Source of the DNA: an uncultured Magnetococcales bacterium
GTDB taxonomy: Bacteria; Pseudomonadota; Magnetococcia; Magnetococcales; Magnetaquicoccaceae
Reading direction: 5' to 3'
Assembly (NCBI GenBank): GCA_903913345.1
Contig: CAIWLA010000145.1
Coordinates: 1 to 7,562, forward strand
DNA length: 7,562 bases
The notes beneath the pieces are model-generated. The model worked only from the letters and a program-made list of their open reading frames with translations. It was not told the DNA's origin and ran no database searches. Shown in pieces: positions 6,347-7,562 of the stretch. Within the stretch, counting starts at the first letter, position 1. Every line of letters starts with the position of its first letter. The position numbers and the translations under genes are program-made.

Positions 6347-7472
6347 GGGAGGGGTGCCCGCCACCCTCTCCGGTCGCCCCACCCGGTTGGAGGTCGATCT
6401 GGGTGCCATCGCGCACAATTTTTCCGTGGCGCGGCGGGCGGTGGCTCCGGGGGTGGGGGTCTTCCCGGTCATCAAGGCCAACGGCTACGGTCTGGGGGTG
6501 TTGCCCATCGCTCAACGGTTGCTCGACGCCGGGGCCGATGGTCTGTGCGTGGCCCTGGTGGAGGAGGCCGACCGGTTGCGTCGGGCGGGAATCCAACGGC
6601 CCATTGTGTTGCTGTCCGGTCTCTCGTCCGGGGTGGAACCGGCCGTGGTGGCCCTCCATCTGCACCCCTTTGTCTTTGATCTTCCGGCCCTGACCCGCCT
6701 GAGCCAGGCCGCCGGGGCCGAGCCGGTCACCCTCTTTCTCAAGGTCAACACCGGCATGAACCGGCTGGGGTTGCCAACCTCGTCCGTGGCGGAGGCCGTG
6801 GCCCTGGCCCAAAGGTTGCCCGGTCTGCGGTTGGCGGGTCTCGTCTCCCATCTGGCCTGTGCCGATCAGCCGGATCACCCGGAGAACAATCGGCAAAAAG
6901 AGGCTCTGCGGGCTGTCCTGGCCCAGACCGGCCTGGGGGAGAGTCGGGTCTCTCTGGCCAACAGTGCCGCCCTTCTCTCCCGCGCCGACACCCATTTTGC
7001 CTGGGTGCGACCCGGCATCATGCTGTATGGGGCATCGCCTTTTTTCCCGGCCAGTTCGGGGCGCGCGATCGGTTTGCGACCGGTGGTGCGCTGGTCCACC
7101 CGCATCCTCCAGATCAACGAGCTGGCGGTGGGGGAGGGGGTGGGTTACGGTCACACCTTGACGGTCCAACGACCCTCCCGCATCGCCGTTGTACCGGTGG
7201 GGTATGCCGATGGCTACAACCGTCTCCTCGGCAACCGGGGAGAGGTGTTGGTGGCCGGATGCCGGGTGCCCGTGGTGGGCCGGGTCTCCATGGATACCAT
7301 CACCATCGATGTCACCGATTTGCCTGCGGTCACAATCGGTCAACCGGTCACTCTGCTCGGACACGATGGGGAAGAGTGTATCGATCTCGAGGAGATGGCG
7401 GCCTGGCGGGGGACCATTCCCTATGAGGTGCTATGCCATCTGGGGGAACGGGTGCCGAGGGTGTATCTTTAG
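6330..7472 (+). CDS. alr: Alanine racemase
   Basis: This 380-residue PLP enzyme converts L-alanine to D-alanine for peptidoglycan precursors. The N-terminal barrel starts at RPTRLEVDLGAIAHN (16-30). VIKANGYGLG (47-56) carries the PLP lysine K49. LKVNTGMNRLG (137-147), the SHLACAD segment (173-179) and RPGIMLYG (227-234) follow. The second catalytic base is Y273 in GVGYGHTL of the C-terminal beta domain. VGYADGYNR (290-298), GRVSMDTITIDVT (317-329) and the closing GTIPYEVLCHLGERVPR (361-377) are typical of Alr. Length is normal. The ATG at 6330 lies inside the end of dnaB (17-base overlap), which suggests translational coupling. GTG at 6354 is an alternative start, just after the dnaB stop and preceded by AGGGGAGG but with very short spacing. 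TTG at 6321 is less likely. The canonical KANAYGHG motif reads KANGYGLG, a tolerated variation. The gene could in principle be catabolic dadX, but the dnaB neighbour favours the housekeeping copy. Confidence 0.97.
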   Translation: MPGRARGGVPATLSGRPTRLEVDLGAIAHNFSVARRAVAPGVGVFPVIKANGYGLGVLPIAQRLLDAGADGLCVALVEEADRLRRAGIQRPIVLLSGLSSGVEPAVVALHLHPFVFDLPALTRLSQAAGAEPVTLFLKVNTGMNRLGLPTSSVAEAVALAQRLPGLRLAGLVSHLACADQPDHPENNRQKEALRAVLAQTGLGESRVSLANSAALLSRADTHFAWVRPGIMLYGASPFFPASSGRAIGLRPVVRWSTRILQINELAVGEGVGYGHTLTVQRPSRIAVVPVGYADGYNRLLGNRGEVLVAGCRVPVVGRVSMDTITIDVTDLPAVTIGQPVTLLGHDGEECIDLEEMAAWRGTIPYEVLCHLGERVPRVYL

Positions 7473-7517
7473 AAAAAATTCAGTACTCCCTATCTCAATA
7501 ATTTTAAAAATAATTAT

Positions 7518-7560
7518 GGGGGTCCGGGGGAGATTATCTCCCCCGGTGGGGGTTTGGGGG
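7518..7560. repeat. G-rich palindromic element downstream of alr
   Basis: A perfect 10-bp inverted repeat (7524-7533 and 7537-7546, loop TTA) is flanked by runs of five G at 7518-7522, 7548-7552 and 7556-7560, with another G5 (7526-7530) inside the left arm. It begins 45 bases after the alr stop. The hairpin would be very stable but has no T tract after it in the direction of alr, so it is not a standard intrinsic terminator. It could still act as an mRNA 3' end stabiliser, or be a copy of a dispersed palindromic repeat. No second copy is visible in this window, and the element may continue past the right edge. The 45 bases between the alr stop and this element are AT-rich and show nothing else clear. 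Confidence 0.6.
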
Positions 7561-7562
7561 CA

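Noticed and set aside
4886..6481. A 531-codon open frame on the minus strand opposite dnaB and the start of alr
   Set aside because: It lies antisense to DnaB, whose motifs are unmistakable. The predicted protein is rich in G, Q, H and R, with no recognisable domain, as expected of a shadow frame in GC-rich DNA.
6294..7364. A 356-codon open frame on the minus strand opposite alr
   Set aside because: It is antisense to a full-length alanine racemase with all catalytic motifs, and its composition (many H, G, Q, R and P) is that of a shadow frame.
1..7562. CRISPR arrays, tRNA or rRNA genes, insertion sequences and phage attachment sites
   Set aside because: I saw no regularly spaced direct repeats, no tRNA cloverleaf or rRNA-like sequence, no transposase, and no terminal inverted repeats with target duplications.

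Overview
The window looks like chromosomal DNA of a moderately GC-rich Gram-negative proteobacterium. This rests on a periplasmic-type sensor with a signal peptide, a dnaB-alr gene pair of the kind common in Proteobacteria, and sigma70-like promoter elements. The metallo-beta-lactamase plus cyclic-nucleotide-binding module of the large gene reminds me of proteins from Alphaproteobacteria and magnetotactic cocci (Magnetococcales). That is memory-based and low confidence.

Layout, left to right. (1) Positions 3-146 (+) hold the last 47 codons of an unidentified gene entering from the left. (2) Positions 188-3490 (-) hold one very large gene, convergent with the first. It encodes an 1100-residue protein made of a signal peptide, a periplasmic amino-acid-type solute-binding domain (SBP_bac_3), one membrane helix, a helical linker, an unassigned domain, a metallo-beta-lactamase fold with its metal-binding motif intact, and two divergent cyclic-nucleotide-binding-like domains. 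(3) Positions 3491-3661 are non-coding, with a hairpin and a weak extended -10 promoter candidate for the large gene. (4) Positions 3662-4642 (-) encode a UDP-glucuronate 4-epimerase-like short-chain dehydrogenase/reductase for surface polysaccharide precursors. (5) Positions 4643-4804 are a divergent promoter region with a good sigma70 match facing dnaB. (6) Positions 4805-6346 (+) encode the replicative helicase DnaB, with an unusual acidic Thr-Asp-Glu repeat near its N-terminus. (7) Positions 6330-7472 (+) encode alanine racemase, overlapping the end of dnaB by 17 bases. (8) Positions 7473-7562 hold an AT-rich stretch and then a perfect 10-bp palindrome flanked by G5 runs.

The genes do not form one pathway. 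dnaB-alr is a housekeeping pair (replication fork helicase and D-alanine for peptidoglycan), probably co-transcribed and translationally coupled. The epimerase is a stand-alone gene of sugar-nucleotide metabolism. The large receptor is the noteworthy item. It has the front end usually seen on sensor kinases and diguanylate cyclases, but its cytoplasmic half carries a hydrolase-like fold and CNB-like domains in place of a kinase or GGDEF output. It may be a one-protein signalling system that couples an extracellular amino-acid-like ligand to a hydrolase and/or a cyclic nucleotide. That function is inference.
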